From the NCBI GenBank assembly GCA_947258845.1, contig CAMYJZ010000005.1, forward strand, positions 1-55,469: DNA of 55,469 nucleotides, in the 5' to 3' direction. Source of the DNA: an uncultured Ectothiorhodospiraceae bacterium. GTDB taxonomy: Bacteria > Pseudomonadota > Gammaproteobacteria > UBA9214. How positions within the stretch are numbered: the first letter of the stretch is position 1; every line of letters starts with the position of its first letter. The notes under the pieces were generated by a model. The model ran no database searches, was not told the DNA's origin, and was given only the letters and a program-made list of their open reading frames with translations. A program made the translations under genes and the position numbers. This document shows, in pieces, positions 9,016 to 18,442 of the stretch.

Positions 9016-10551
9016 CTGGCCAGTTCCCCAAACAAGACAGATGCCGGTATCAAGGCTGCCAGGGTCGTTGCCGCCGTAGATCTGGGTTCCAACAGTTTCC
9101 ACATGATTGTTGCCCGCCTCGAGAACGGGGTATTGCGTGTCATCGACCGTCTCCGCGAGACCGTCCGGCTTGCCGACGGTCTGGACAAGAAACAGCGTCT
9201 CTCCATCGAGGCACAGTGGCGGGCACTGGCCTGCCTGCGTCGTTTCGGCCAGCGCCTGCGCGACCTGGATTCCAGGGATGTGTTTGCCGTGGGGACCAAT
9301 ACCCTGCGGGCGGCCGACAATGCGTCTGAATTTCTCTCCCAGGGTGAAAATGCCCTGGGCCACCCGATCGATATCATCTCCGGAGATGAAGAGGCACGCC
9401 TCATTTATCTCGGTGTGGCGCACTCACTTCCCATGGATGATCAGCGTCGCCTGGTGGTCGATATCGGCGGCGGCAGCACGGAGCTGATTATCGGGCATCA
9501 GATGGAGGCCTTGCAGGTGAACAGTTTTTTCATGGGCTGTGTCAGCATAAGCAAGCGTTTCTTTGCTGACGGGAAGATTTCGGCCAAGGCAATGGCAAGT
9601 GCCGAGACGCTTGCCAAGCAGGAACTGGAGCCGCTAAAGAAACGCTACGACTCCGGCCAGTGGGACGTGGCCCTGGGCGCATCCGGTACTGTCAAGGCCG
9701 CGGCCCGGATCGCCTTTGAAAACGGCTGGTGTGAAGAGGAAGGGGTTGTCAGCCGGGATGCGCTGAAGCGCATCAAGAAAGCGCTTACCGATGCAGGTCG
9801 GCTCGACTCGCTGGAGCTCAAGGGCATGAGTGACAGTCGCAAGCCGGTGTTGCCGGGGGGTGTTGCGATACTGCGTGCGGTATTCAGCGTGCTCAAGGTC
9901 GATACCATGCGGGTAGCCGCGGGGGCGCTGCGGGAAGGGTTGCTGCATGACCTGGTCGGCAGGATACAGCACATTGACGTACGCGATCGCAGTGTGCAGG
10001 CGCTTGCCTCACGCTGTGCCGTCGATGAACAGCAGGCCGGGCGAGTGGAGAAAACCGCCATACAGTTGCTGGGCGAGATGGCCGGGGCGTGGAATCTCCA
10101 GGATGATGAACTGGCAAATATGCTGGGGTGGGCCGCACGCCTGCACGAATGCGGGATGATGGTGGCCTATAACCAGTATCACCGGCACGGTGAATACATC
10201 ATTCTGAATGCCAATTTGCCCGGATTTACCCAGCAGAAAAAACAGTTGCTGGCGGTGCTGGTGCGCTCGCACCGGCGCAAGTTCCCGATGACGGAATTCA
10301 ATGTACTGCCTGAGCGCTGGGGTACGCAGGCCCCGCGTCTTGCCATGCTGCTGCGTCTTGCCGTGACCCTGAATCGCGGGCGTGTCGATGTTGAACTGCC
10401 TCCAATGGAGGTCAAGGGCGGCAAGAACAGCATTACCCTGCACCTGCCTGATGAATGGCTGGACCTGCACCCGCTGACCAAGGCCGACCTGCTTTCAGAG
10501 GCGGACTTCCTGTCCGCCATCGGCTACCGGCTGGTCGTGAAACAGGGGTAG
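9016..10551 (+). CDS. ppx: Ppx/GppA exopolyphosphatase; start codon uncertain (candidate CTG)
   Basis: AAVDLGSNSFHMIVAR, FAVGTNTLRAA, DIGGGSTELI, HECGMMVAYNQYHRHGEYII. The track ATG at 9103 cuts through the conserved N-terminal motif; AAAAGGA at 9001-9007 lies 8 nt before CTG 9016. Confidence 0.93.
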   Translation: MASSPNKTDAGIKAARVVAAVDLGSNSFHMIVARLENGVLRVIDRLRETVRLADGLDKKQRLSIEAQWRALACLRRFGQRLRDLDSRDVFAVGTNTLRAADNASEFLSQGENALGHPIDIISGDEEARLIYLGVAHSLPMDDQRRLVVDIGGGSTELIIGHQMEALQVNSFFMGCVSISKRFFADGKISAKAMASAETLAKQELEPLKKRYDSGQWDVALGASGTVKAAARIAFENGWCEEEGVVSRDALKRIKKALTDAGRLDSLELKGMSDSRKPVLPGGVAILRAVFSVLKVDTMRVAAGALREGLLHDLVGRIQHIDVRDRSVQALASRCAVDEQQAGRVEKTAIQLLGEMAGAWNLQDDELANMLGWAARLHECGMMVAYNQYHRHGEYIILNANLPGFTQQKKQLLAVLVRSHRRKFPMTEFNVLPERWGTQAPRLAMLLRLAVTLNRGRVDVELPPMEVKGGKNSITLHLPDEWLDLHPLTKADLLSEADFLSAIGYRLVVKQG

Positions 10552-10591
10552 AAGCAGAGGATCCCGGCTGTCGTCAGGGGTGTCCAGGGGC

Positions 10592-10619
10592 CGTCATTCC
10601 GGCCTTCGCCGGAATGACG
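10592..10619. repeat. perfect 12-bp-stem palindrome between convergent ppx and ppk (REP/terminator-like)
   Basis: cgtcattccggc-cttc-gccggaatgacg. Confidence 0.85.
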
Positions 10620-10643
10620 AAAGCCGAGTTGATCTGGCCTTCC

Positions 10644-12833
10644 CTAGCTTGATTCTGCCAGCTTTTCCAGTAACAGCATTTGCGCGGTGACCGGTTTGCT
10701 GTTCCCGGCGCTTGCACGCGCATAGTTGCCTTCCGAGTCCAGTATCCAGGCCTGGGTATTGTCGTTAAGGTAGCTATCGAGCTCATGCATGATGCGCTTT
10801 CTCGATTCCTCGTTTTCGATCGGGAAGGCCACCTCGACGCGCCGGAACATGTTGCGCTCCATCAGGTCGGCACTGGCACAGTAAAGTGCTTCCTTGCCGC
10901 CGTTGAGGAAATAGTAGACGCGGGTGTGTTCAAGGAAGCGCCCGATGATCGAACGTACCCGGATATTTTCGGATACACCGGGGATGCCCGGGCGCAGGCT
11001 GCACATGCCACGCACCACGAGGTCGATGCTGACACCGGTGCATGATGCCCGGTACATTGCCTGGATGGCCTTGGCTTCGGTGAGCGAGTTGATTTTGATA
11101 ATGATGCGCGCCGGCTTGCCCTCGGCCGCATAGCGGGCCTCCCGGTCGATCCACTCGATGAGCTTTGGATGCAGGGTGAAGGGTGATTGCAGCAGCTTGT
11201 TGAGCGTGGGGACCTTGCCGAGGCTGGTGAGCTGCATGAACACGTTATGCACATCTTCCCCGATGAGCGGATCGCAGGTCAGCAGGCCGTAATCCGTATA
11301 CAGCCGCGCGGTCCTCGGATGATAGTTGCCGGTACCCAGGTGGACAAAACGCTGCAGGGATTTTTTCGGGCCCCTGCGAATGACCAGCAGCATCTTGGCG
11401 TGGGTCTTGTAACCCACCACCCCGTACACCACGTGGGCGCCTGCCTTGTCGAGGCGGTTCGCCAGTTCGATGTTCTCGGCCTCGTCGAAACGTGCCCGTA
11501 GTTCGATTACGACGGTGACTTCCTTGCCGGCACGGGCGGCTTCAACCAGGGCATCGACCATGGCGGAGTCCGGGCCGGTGCGGTACAGGGTCTGCTTGAT
11601 GGCCAGTACATTCGGGTCGTTGGCGGACTGTTTGACCAGATCGATCACCGGCACGAACGATTCATACGGGTGATGCAGCAGGATGTCGCCTTGCTTGATG
11701 GCGTCGAAGATGTCCTTGTTGCCGGCCACCCTGGGCGGCAGCCCTGAAACAAATCCCGGATATTTCATGTCCGGCCGGTCGACCAGGTCGTAAACGGCCA
11801 GCAGCCGGTTCAGGTTTACCGGCCCATTGGCCTGGTATACATCCTCGGTGCCGAGTTCGAACTGTTGAAGCAGGTATTTTCTCAGTCTCTCCGGGCAGTT
11901 GTCCGCTACCTCAAGGCGTACAGTTGCGCCATAGCGGCGCGCACTGAGTTCGCCCTCCAGTGCCCGGGCCAGGTTGTCGATTTCCTCCTCGTCGACAAAC
12001 AGGTCGCTGTTGCGGGTGACGCGGAACTGGTAGCAGCCGGTGCTTTTCATGCCGGGAAACAGGTCGTCCACGTAGGCATGAATGATCGATGACAGGAACA
12101 CGAAGACATGTCGCTGGCCTGCGGAGGTCTCTTGCGGTAACTGGATAACCCGCGGCAGCACCCGTGGTGCCTGGACCACTGCCAGTGCAGAATCGCGCCC
12201 GAAGGCGTCCTTTCCCTCAAGGGACACAATGAAATTGAGGCTCTTGTTCAGCACCCGCGGAAAGGGATGGGCCGGGTCCAGCCCGATCGGGCTGAGAATC
12301 GGGGTTAGCTGTTTCTTGAAGAAACTGCGCAGCCATTTTTCCTGCGACTTGCTCCACTCCGTGCGCTTCAGGAAATGGATGTCGTTGTCGGCCAGTTCCG
12401 GGATGAGTTCCTCGTTGAGGATACGGTATTGCTCATCGACAAATTCCTGCGCCCTGCCGGACAGGATCTTCAGAATTTCACCGGGTGTCATGTTGTCGGG
12501 ACCGGACTGGACCGAACCGGACTCCAGGCGCTGTTTCAGCAGTGCAATCCGGATCTCGAAGAACTCATCCAGATTGCTGCTCGAGATGCACAGGTATTTG
12601 AGGCGTTCGAGCAGGGGGACCGATGCATCCTTGGCGTATTCGAGCACGCGGTGGTTGAACTCGAGCAGGCTGGTGTAGCGGTTGATGTAGAGTTCCGGCT
12701 GCTTCAACGCGGCCGCATCGTGTGGCCGGGCCTCGGGACCGGGGCCCGGTGGCTTGCCGTCGGGGGGGCTGGAGTTTACAGCCCGGTTGGCCGGGGCCGT
12801 GGTGCGGGTGTTTTTCCTGAGCGTGTCCACCAT
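10644..12833 (-). CDS. ppk1: polyphosphate kinase 1
   Basis: NRYTSLLEFNHRVLEYA, DILLHHPYESFVPVIDLVKQSANDPNVLAIKQTLYRTG, HLGTGNYHPRTARLYTDYGLLT, RFLEHTRVYYF. Confidence 0.97.
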   Translation of the reverse strand: MVDTLRKNTRTTAPANRAVNSSPPDGKPPGPGPEARPHDAAALKQPELYINRYTSLLEFNHRVLEYAKDASVPLLERLKYLCISSSNLDEFFEIRIALLKQRLESGSVQSGPDNMTPGEILKILSGRAQEFVDEQYRILNEELIPELADNDIHFLKRTEWSKSQEKWLRSFFKKQLTPILSPIGLDPAHPFPRVLNKSLNFIVSLEGKDAFGRDSALAVVQAPRVLPRVIQLPQETSAGQRHVFVFLSSIIHAYVDDLFPGMKSTGCYQFRVTRNSDLFVDEEEIDNLARALEGELSARRYGATVRLEVADNCPERLRKYLLQQFELGTEDVYQANGPVNLNRLLAVYDLVDRPDMKYPGFVSGLPPRVAGNKDIFDAIKQGDILLHHPYESFVPVIDLVKQSANDPNVLAIKQTLYRTGPDSAMVDALVEAARAGKEVTVVIELRARFDEAENIELANRLDKAGAHVVYGVVGYKTHAKMLLVIRRGPKKSLQRFVHLGTGNYHPRTARLYTDYGLLTCDPLIGEDVHNVFMQLTSLGKVPTLNKLLQSPFTLHPKLIEWIDREARYAAEGKPARIIIKINSLTEAKAIQAMYRASCTGVSIDLVVRGMCSLRPGIPGVSENIRVRSIIGRFLEHTRVYYFLNGGKEALYCASADLMERNMFRRVEVAFPIENEESRKRIMHELDSYLNDNTQAWILDSEGNYARASAGNSKPVTAQMLLLEKLAESS

Positions 12834-13024
12834 GTTGTTTCCTTTCTGTGTTCCTGCTTGTCTATCACATTATAATGACTTCGTCAGTGCGGGCCGTATA
12901 AATCAGGGCTGCCACCGGTCTGGAGCGTACCCGGTAACGCCGGCAGCGGGCTGTAATCCTGACCCGCAGGCCGTCAAAACGCAGTGGATGGTGCCCGATA
13001 CGTCAGTATATTGACGTTTTTGAC

Positions 13025-13249
13025 CTATTGCATCTTCGCCTGGCAGCCACAGAGCTGTTTTCGGACCAGTTCCATCAGTTGTTTCAGGGTCAGGTCGTCC
13101 GGGACCTCCTGGACGTTGGAAAACCAGATGTTTTCCACCTGACCGTCTTCCGGTTCGCTCATTTCAGAGACGAGTGGCCAGCCGACAAAGAGCCCCTGTT
13201 CACCGTTCTCCAGTCCAACAGTAACCAACTGTAGTTGAAGGGTTTTCAT
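13025..13249 (-). CDS. hypothetical small protein
   Basis: MKTLQLQLVTVGLENGEQGLFVGWPLVSEM...; start refined to internal ATG. Confidence 0.6.
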   Translation of the reverse strand: MKTLQLQLVTVGLENGEQGLFVGWPLVSEMSEPEDGQVENIWFSNVQEVPDDLTLKQLMELVRKQLCGCQAKMQ

Positions 13250-13325
13250 GTCAAGACCTCCGTCATCCCCGCCGCCGGGTGAAATTGGCGGGGATTTCAC
13301 CGGGCACATAAAACCCATGCATTTA

Positions 13326-15035
13326 CTATGCCATTTTGTTGCCGGGCTCGTGTTTTGACAGCCAGCGCCACAGCGAGCCACTGGGTCGATCAACACCGCT
13401 GCAGATGAAATTCAGCGCATTGAAGTCGTTGGCAGACCAGCGCATGTGGGTTTCCGCTCCCTTGCGGCCGCAGAACAGCAACTGGTCGCCGGGCTGCATG
13501 ATGGTGTCATTGGCGGGCACCAGGAAATCGTCGTGCTGGCGTTTCAGCAGCAGGGGGACACAGGGCAGACATTCGGTCAGATCGCGCGGGTCGGTACATA
13601 TCATTCCCAGGCTGATGGGGCAGCCCTTGGCGGTGGCCTCGATGATTGCAGATGTCTGGCTGTGTCCGACCACCAGGGTCCATGATTCCGGTGGCCGGTC
13701 GTCCAATATGCCGACCACGCGGCTGACCAGGATATTTGCCCATTCGTCATTCTGCTGCCGGGCCAGGCGCAGGAAATTGGTCAGCAGGGGGTTGGTGATC
13801 TGGTTGACGATGCGGCGACCGGTAATGGTGCCGGGTTGCATCACCAGGTCTATGTTGGCGGCTGCGAAAACGGCGTCGTTGCGGCTGCGATTCTGGCGAG
13901 CGACGGTAAACAGGTCCTTGTTCAGGTCGAGTGCGGTGATGATGATGGAGAGGTTGTTGGAATCGTCATCGGTCCCGGCGATGATGCCGACGGCATTGTC
14001 GATGTCTGCCTCGTACAGGGTGATGGCTTCAGTACCACGCCCCTCGATGGTGCCTTCGGGTGCCAGCGTACCAGCGATGTCGGATTCGATAATGACGGTA
14101 CGGATACCCTCGAATGACAGACTCTTCTGCACTGCCTTACCGAAGCGTCCGAACCCGCAAAGTACCCATTTCCCCTTGGGTGGCGCCACGAAGTCCCTGA
14201 GCGGCGCGTCCCTGATGCTGGTCAGCCATTCATACACCAGGTACATGCTGGGCGACTGGAACATCATGGCAAAACGATCGGCGAAGGTGTCGTAGGGATT
14301 GACGATGGAATCGGTGCCGAAGGAGGCCATGTTGGCCTGGGCATCATGTGTCTCTGCGCGGCAGATAACCTGCAGTTCCGGTGACAGCAGCTTGCTGGTG
14401 ATGGCGATGGTAAGGTTGATGTGGTCGCTGTCGGTGATCGCGATGACGGCCGCACAATAAGGGCTTTTCAGTCCCGCGGCGGTCAGTGAGGCGGCTGTCG
14501 ACGCGTCCGCGCACATGCCCGGGACGTAAATCGAGAGGTCCTCGAGCTGGAGGGCATCCAGCTTGCCCTGGTTCAGCTCGATCACCACGCTGCGGATGCC
14601 GCGCGCTGCCAGTTCGCGTACCAGCAGGCGACCGGCATCTCCCAGCCCGCACACCAGGTAGAAGGGTTCCCTGATGCCGCGAACGCTGCGGGTGAAGCCC
14701 GAGTAGCTGACCAGGTTGCGAAAGGCGCGGTCCTGGATCAGGGTAAACATGGCACCGATGGCGTATAGCCAGGCCAGCACGGTGGTGTACATGGCAATGG
14801 TGGTCCATAGCCGCTGCGCGTCGGTAAACGGATAGGGGATTTCACCAAAGCCGATGGTCGAGCCCATGAAGCTGACAAAATAGAAGGCGTGGAAAAAGTC
14901 CATGCGCCAGGGATTGCCCTGGTCGTCCATGCCCGGAATCAGGACCAGCCCCAGTGTCGAGACGGCATAGGCGAGTATCACCACGATCAGCGGTGCGCGC
15001 ATGCGCCGCAGCAACAGGTACATGAGGTTGTGCAT
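13326..15035 (-). CDS. potassium channel family protein with two TrkA-N/RCK modules
   Basis: Pore-like FVSFMGSTIGFGEIPYPFTDAQRLW; GLGDAGRLLVRELAARG and CGFGRFGKAVQKSL nucleotide-binding motifs. Confidence 0.88.
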   Translation of the reverse strand: MHNLMYLLLRRMRAPLIVVILAYAVSTLGLVLIPGMDDQGNPWRMDFFHAFYFVSFMGSTIGFGEIPYPFTDAQRLWTTIAMYTTVLAWLYAIGAMFTLIQDRAFRNLVSYSGFTRSVRGIREPFYLVCGLGDAGRLLVRELAARGIRSVVIELNQGKLDALQLEDLSIYVPGMCADASTAASLTAAGLKSPYCAAVIAITDSDHINLTIAITSKLLSPELQVICRAETHDAQANMASFGTDSIVNPYDTFADRFAMMFQSPSMYLVYEWLTSIRDAPLRDFVAPPKGKWVLCGFGRFGKAVQKSLSFEGIRTVIIESDIAGTLAPEGTIEGRGTEAITLYEADIDNAVGIIAGTDDDSNNLSIIITALDLNKDLFTVARQNRSRNDAVFAAANIDLVMQPGTITGRRIVNQITNPLLTNFLRLARQQNDEWANILVSRVVGILDDRPPESWTLVVGHSQTSAIIEATAKGCPISLGMICTDPRDLTECLPCVPLLLKRQHDDFLVPANDTIMQPGDQLLFCGRKGAETHMRWSANDFNALNFICSGVDRPSGSLWRWLSKHEPGNKMA

Positions 15036-15055
15036 AGTGACCGTGCCCGAAAGGC

Positions 15056-15445
15056 TTAGCGGCGGAACATGACCGTCTCGGTGACCAGGATGACCACGGA
15101 TATGATATTCGCCAGCAGGGCACCGCCTGATAGTGACACGATGCTGGCCATCACCATCGGTGTCAGCCCGGTGTCGATGGCATAAACGAAGATGCCCCAG
15201 ACGATTACCGCGGCGATCAGCTGCAGGTCAGCGACCAGGCTGGTGGCCAGCAGCACGGCCCCGATGTGGGCCCGGTCGCCGAACTTCATGACAGTGGCGA
15301 TCAAGCTGACGACCAGGGCGGCAAACAGCTCGTAGACATTATGGTGATCGGGGTTGTCCAGTTCACCGACGAAGAATCCGAAGTTCAGGGTCAATGACAG
15401 GACGATGAAAAACGCAAAGAACACCTTCTCCAGATTCATGGTCAA
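15056..15445 (-). CDS. four-TM membrane protein adjacent to the K+ channel
   Basis: Hydrophobic segments; same strand and immediately upstream of the channel gene. Confidence 0.7.
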   Translation of the reverse strand: MTMNLEKVFFAFFIVLSLTLNFGFFVGELDNPDHHNVYELFAALVVSLIATVMKFGDRAHIGAVLLATSLVADLQLIAAVIVWGIFVYAIDTGLTPMVMASIVSLSGGALLANIISVVILVTETVMFRR

Positions 15446-15638
15446 TCCCCTTTTATGCTGTTAGTGGTGTTATATGTCAGTCAGGATGGCAGAATTTGCC
15501 AATCCTGGCAAAGGCCGTGATCCGGCACAAAGCCTGCCGGTGCCTCATGGACGGCGCCCTGATTTGAAAATTCGTCCGTTCGGGACAACAATGAACACAA
15601 AGGGGAGGTACGCGGGCCGGTTTCTGCAGGTAAATACT

Positions 15639-16598
15639 ATGACCACTGACTCCATCGACCAGGCGATGCATGACCTGCTGAGGCAACGGGTCGGCAAGGT
15701 CCACTTGCAGCAGCGACTCGGGATCGAAAAGGACTACGAGCGCAGGGTGTTCGGCCAGGGACGGAATTTCTTCCATATCGAAAACTGGTATTCGGTCCAT
15801 TCCGTCATCAGAAACACCCTGCGTCTGCTGCTGCTGCACGATCGCGGCAAGCGCAATGCCCGCAGGATCCAGCTGCGGCATAACGATATTATCCTCCCGG
15901 GGCTGCCGCAGGCCTTCGAGGGGTTTACCCTGCTGCAGATCTCGGACCTGCACCTGGATATGGCCAGCGATTTCCCGCAAGCCCTGATCGGCGCCGTCTC
16001 CGGGATTGACTACGACCTGTGCGTGCTGACGGGGGATTTCAGGGCGGACACCTTCGGTCCCTACCAGGCCGCGCTCGAAGGCATGCAGGAGGTTCGCAGG
16101 CACCTGAACGGGGCGGTCTACGGGATACTGGGCAACCACGATACCATCCGGATGGTGCCCGGGCTGGAGGCCATGGATATCCGCATGCTGCTGAATGAGC
16201 ACACGATCATCGAACGCGGCGCCGATCGCCTGTACCTTGCCGGAATCGACGATCCCCACTATTACCGGGCTGACAACCTGGAGAAGGCAGCTGACACGAT
16301 CCCGAATGGAGACATCTCCATCCTGCTGACCCATTCACCCGAGGTCTACCGGCATGCCGCCCATGCGGATTTCGATGTCATGCTCTGCGGCCACACCCAC
16401 GGCGGACAAATCTGCCTGCCCGGCGGCCTGCCGCTGATGTGTAATACCGGCTGCCCGCGCACCTTCTGTTCCGGCCCCTGGGCCTATCACCAGCTGAATG
16501 GTTATACATCTGCCGGTTCCGGGGCCTGCATCGTGGATGTCCGTCTGAACTGTCCACCGGAGATCACCCTGCACCACCTGCGCAGTATCGGAAAGTGA
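15639..16598 (+). CDS. calcineurin-like metallophosphoesterase
   Basis: LLQISDLHLDM, LTGDFRADTFG, GILGNHDTI, LLTHSPEVY, LCGHTHGGQI. Confidence 0.92.
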   Translation: MTTDSIDQAMHDLLRQRVGKVHLQQRLGIEKDYERRVFGQGRNFFHIENWYSVHSVIRNTLRLLLLHDRGKRNARRIQLRHNDIILPGLPQAFEGFTLLQISDLHLDMASDFPQALIGAVSGIDYDLCVLTGDFRADTFGPYQAALEGMQEVRRHLNGAVYGILGNHDTIRMVPGLEAMDIRMLLNEHTIIERGADRLYLAGIDDPHYYRADNLEKAADTIPNGDISILLTHSPEVYRHAAHADFDVMLCGHTHGGQICLPGGLPLMCNTGCPRTFCSGPWAYHQLNGYTSAGSGACIVDVRLNCPPEITLHHLRSIGK

Positions 16599-16608
16599 GT
16601 AATACGGA

Positions 16609-17082
16609 CTAGATCCTGCCCTGCTCGTGCAGGTGCGAGTAAAACAGGTCTATTGCGATGAAGATGAGGACGGCGATCAGGGCCTCACTGGCCGTTGCGC
16701 CCAGTAGCGGGTAGAGGATTACCAGCGGTATCAGCGTCTCGGGCAGCTGGTCGAGCAGGGGCGCCGAATGGCTGGGTGCGATACGCAGGCGCCGCTTGAT
16801 GAAGCTGGATAGCAGGTCGCCCGACATGGCCAACAGCCCGAAGGCAGCACCCCGGGCAGGGGGCAGGCCGAGCAGGGGCGCCAGCAGGGCGGTGGCCATT
16901 ACGGCGCTGATCAACCCGCGGATGGTCTTGGAAGGACCCAGCAGGGGCCTGCCGTCCAGGAAACGGAGGTTCCCGTCCAGCGGCCGGTCAAGCCGTGTTC
17001 CCAGCAGGAGCCCGACTATCAGCGGTGCGCCGTTGGCGGTCACCAGCAACAATAGAAGTTCCGCAATTAGCTGAATGCGCAT
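16609..17082 (-). CDS. CDP-archaeol synthase (CarS/DUF46)-like membrane protein
   Basis: NGAPLIVGLLLG, DGRPLLGPSKTIRGL, AMSGDLLSSFIKRRL, LLDQLPE motifs. Confidence 0.75.
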   Translation of the reverse strand: MRIQLIAELLLLLVTANGAPLIVGLLLGTRLDRPLDGNLRFLDGRPLLGPSKTIRGLISAVMATALLAPLLGLPPARGAAFGLLAMSGDLLSSFIKRRLRIAPSHSAPLLDQLPETLIPLVILYPLLGATASEALIAVLIFIAIDLFYSHLHEQGRI

Positions 17083-17177
17083 GGCAGCGTGCCGTTTGTC
17101 CCGGACGAGGACCTATTCTAACGGAGCACGCACCGGATTCTATGACTTGCCGGTCCGATCCGTGATTGTGATGCGGT

Positions 17178-17203
17178 CAAAAAAAACCCGCTGCAAGAGC
17201 GGG
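17178..17203 (-). terminator. intrinsic terminator downstream of 17226-17420
   Basis: cccgct-gcaag-agcggg stem with A8 tract (U tract on minus strand). Confidence 0.7.
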
Positions 17204-17225
17204 AGAAAAGGAGGTTGGATTTGGG

Positions 17226-17420
17226 CTAACACTCGAATATCAATTGCTGCACTTCCATGAGGTATTGTCGTTGTGCATCGACCCAATGCTGATAATCAGG
17301 GTCGCTGGGTGCAGCGCGTTGGACTTCATCGATCTGGCGTTCTGCTTCTTCGAAGCGTTGCGCCTGTTCAATCTTGTCCAGGCACGACAACTCTTCAACA
17401 TCAAGGCTAATGTTTTCCAA
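17226..17420 (-). CDS. hypothetical small protein with probable TTG start
   Basis: taggaggaacgatcgcc-TTG on minus strand gives an ideal Shine-Dalgarno; product ENISLDVEELSCLDKIEQAQRFEEAERQIDEVQ... Confidence 0.6.
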   Translation of the reverse strand: MENISLDVEELSCLDKIEQAQRFEEAERQIDEVQRAAPSDPDYQHWVDAQRQYLMEVQQLIFEC

Positions 17421-18021
17421 GGCGATCGTTCCTCCTAACAAGACATGACCAATGACGAATATGATTACGCTCTCATCAGCGAGGCCTGTCAACCACAATA
17501 GATTGACGCAAATTTTTGATATAAATGAGGGAGTAAGCGTAGGTGGCTGAAAATTCGTGTATATCGGATTTGCTTAATTTTGGAATATTCGAATGGTGAT
17601 TTTACTTTTTTTCAGCGGTTGCCCCCGGATGGGCCCTGCTGCCCTCGGACGGCACGTGCAGGCACCGCTGATTTATATATAACTTATTGTAATTATTATG
17701 GAATGTATTGAATTCCGCGTTCCCGGCAGGATCCACCCAGGCCGGAGAGGCCGACTTTAATTATTGGCTAAAGGGGCCGGGTATTCTGTATCTGTGGCCA
17801 CGGTCGCTCTGGAATGGTGGGAAAAGTACAAAATATCAATTAGATAAGTTACTTCCTCAAGGTGCCAGGGATTGTGTGGCTATTATAAAATTATGCCGCA
17901 TTGATTAAAAAATTATTAAATTAGGGGTTGCTTAATTAAGAGAATGCTAATATTATAGGTCCCGTCATTGCAAAGACTCTATTAACCACTTTTTTCAATA
18001 TTTGCTTTTTGGAGACTTATC

Positions 18022-18339
18022 ATGAAAACGATTGCTACTCTGATCACGGCTGCCACCCTGGCAGTTGCTTCTACCGCCGCTTCCGCCTGGGGCTGGGGTC
18101 CTTTCGGTAACGGTTATGACGGCTACAACAACGGTTATGGTGACGGCTACGGCGATTTCGACGGCGGCTTCAGCATGAGCTTCAGCGGTCGTGGTTCCGG
18201 TCGCGGTTACGGTCGCGGCTACGGCTACGGCTACGACGCCCCGTACTATGGCTATGCGCCTTACGGTTATGCTCCTTACGGGTTTGCTCCGGCGGTTGCT
18301 CCGGTTGCCCCTCAGGCTGCTGACACCGAAAGCAAGTAA
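18022..18339 (+). CDS. Gly/Tyr-rich exported protein, sulfur globule protein-like
   Basis: Signal peptide [22 protein letters not shown] followed by [33 protein letters not shown] low-complexity repeats. Confidence 0.7.
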   Translation: MKTIATLITAATLAVASTAASAWGWGPFGNGYDGYNNGYGDGYGDFDGGFSMSFSGRGSGRGYGRGYGYGYDAPYYGYAPYGYAPYGFAPAVAPVAPQAADTESK

Positions 18340-18365
18340 GTAACCCTTACTCGCCGGAAAAGCCA

Positions 18366-18400
18366 AACGGGGGTGACTCTTTCGAGTCTCCCCCGTTTTT
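18366..18400 (+). terminator. intrinsic terminator of sulfur-globule-like gene 1
   Basis: acgggggtgactctttcgagtctcccccgttttt. Confidence 0.85.
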
Positions 18401-18442
18401 ATTGCCAGATAGTAATTTCATCGAATCGAACGGGGTAGACCA

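Larger units (their letters stand above)
17927..18400. repeat. left arm of inverted gene-sized duplication (promoter region + sulfur-globule-like gene + terminator)
   Basis: gtcattgcaaagact...ccactttt...ttttggaga..atgaaaacgattgctac...taagtaacccttactcgccggaaaagccaaacggggg also present as reverse complement at 24288-24745. Confidence 0.9.

Noticed and set aside
13265-13293. Hairpin tccccgcc...ggcgggga upstream of the small gene 13025-13249
   Set aside because: Lies in the upstream leader and lacks a clear U-tract in the expected direction; function not supportable from sequence alone.
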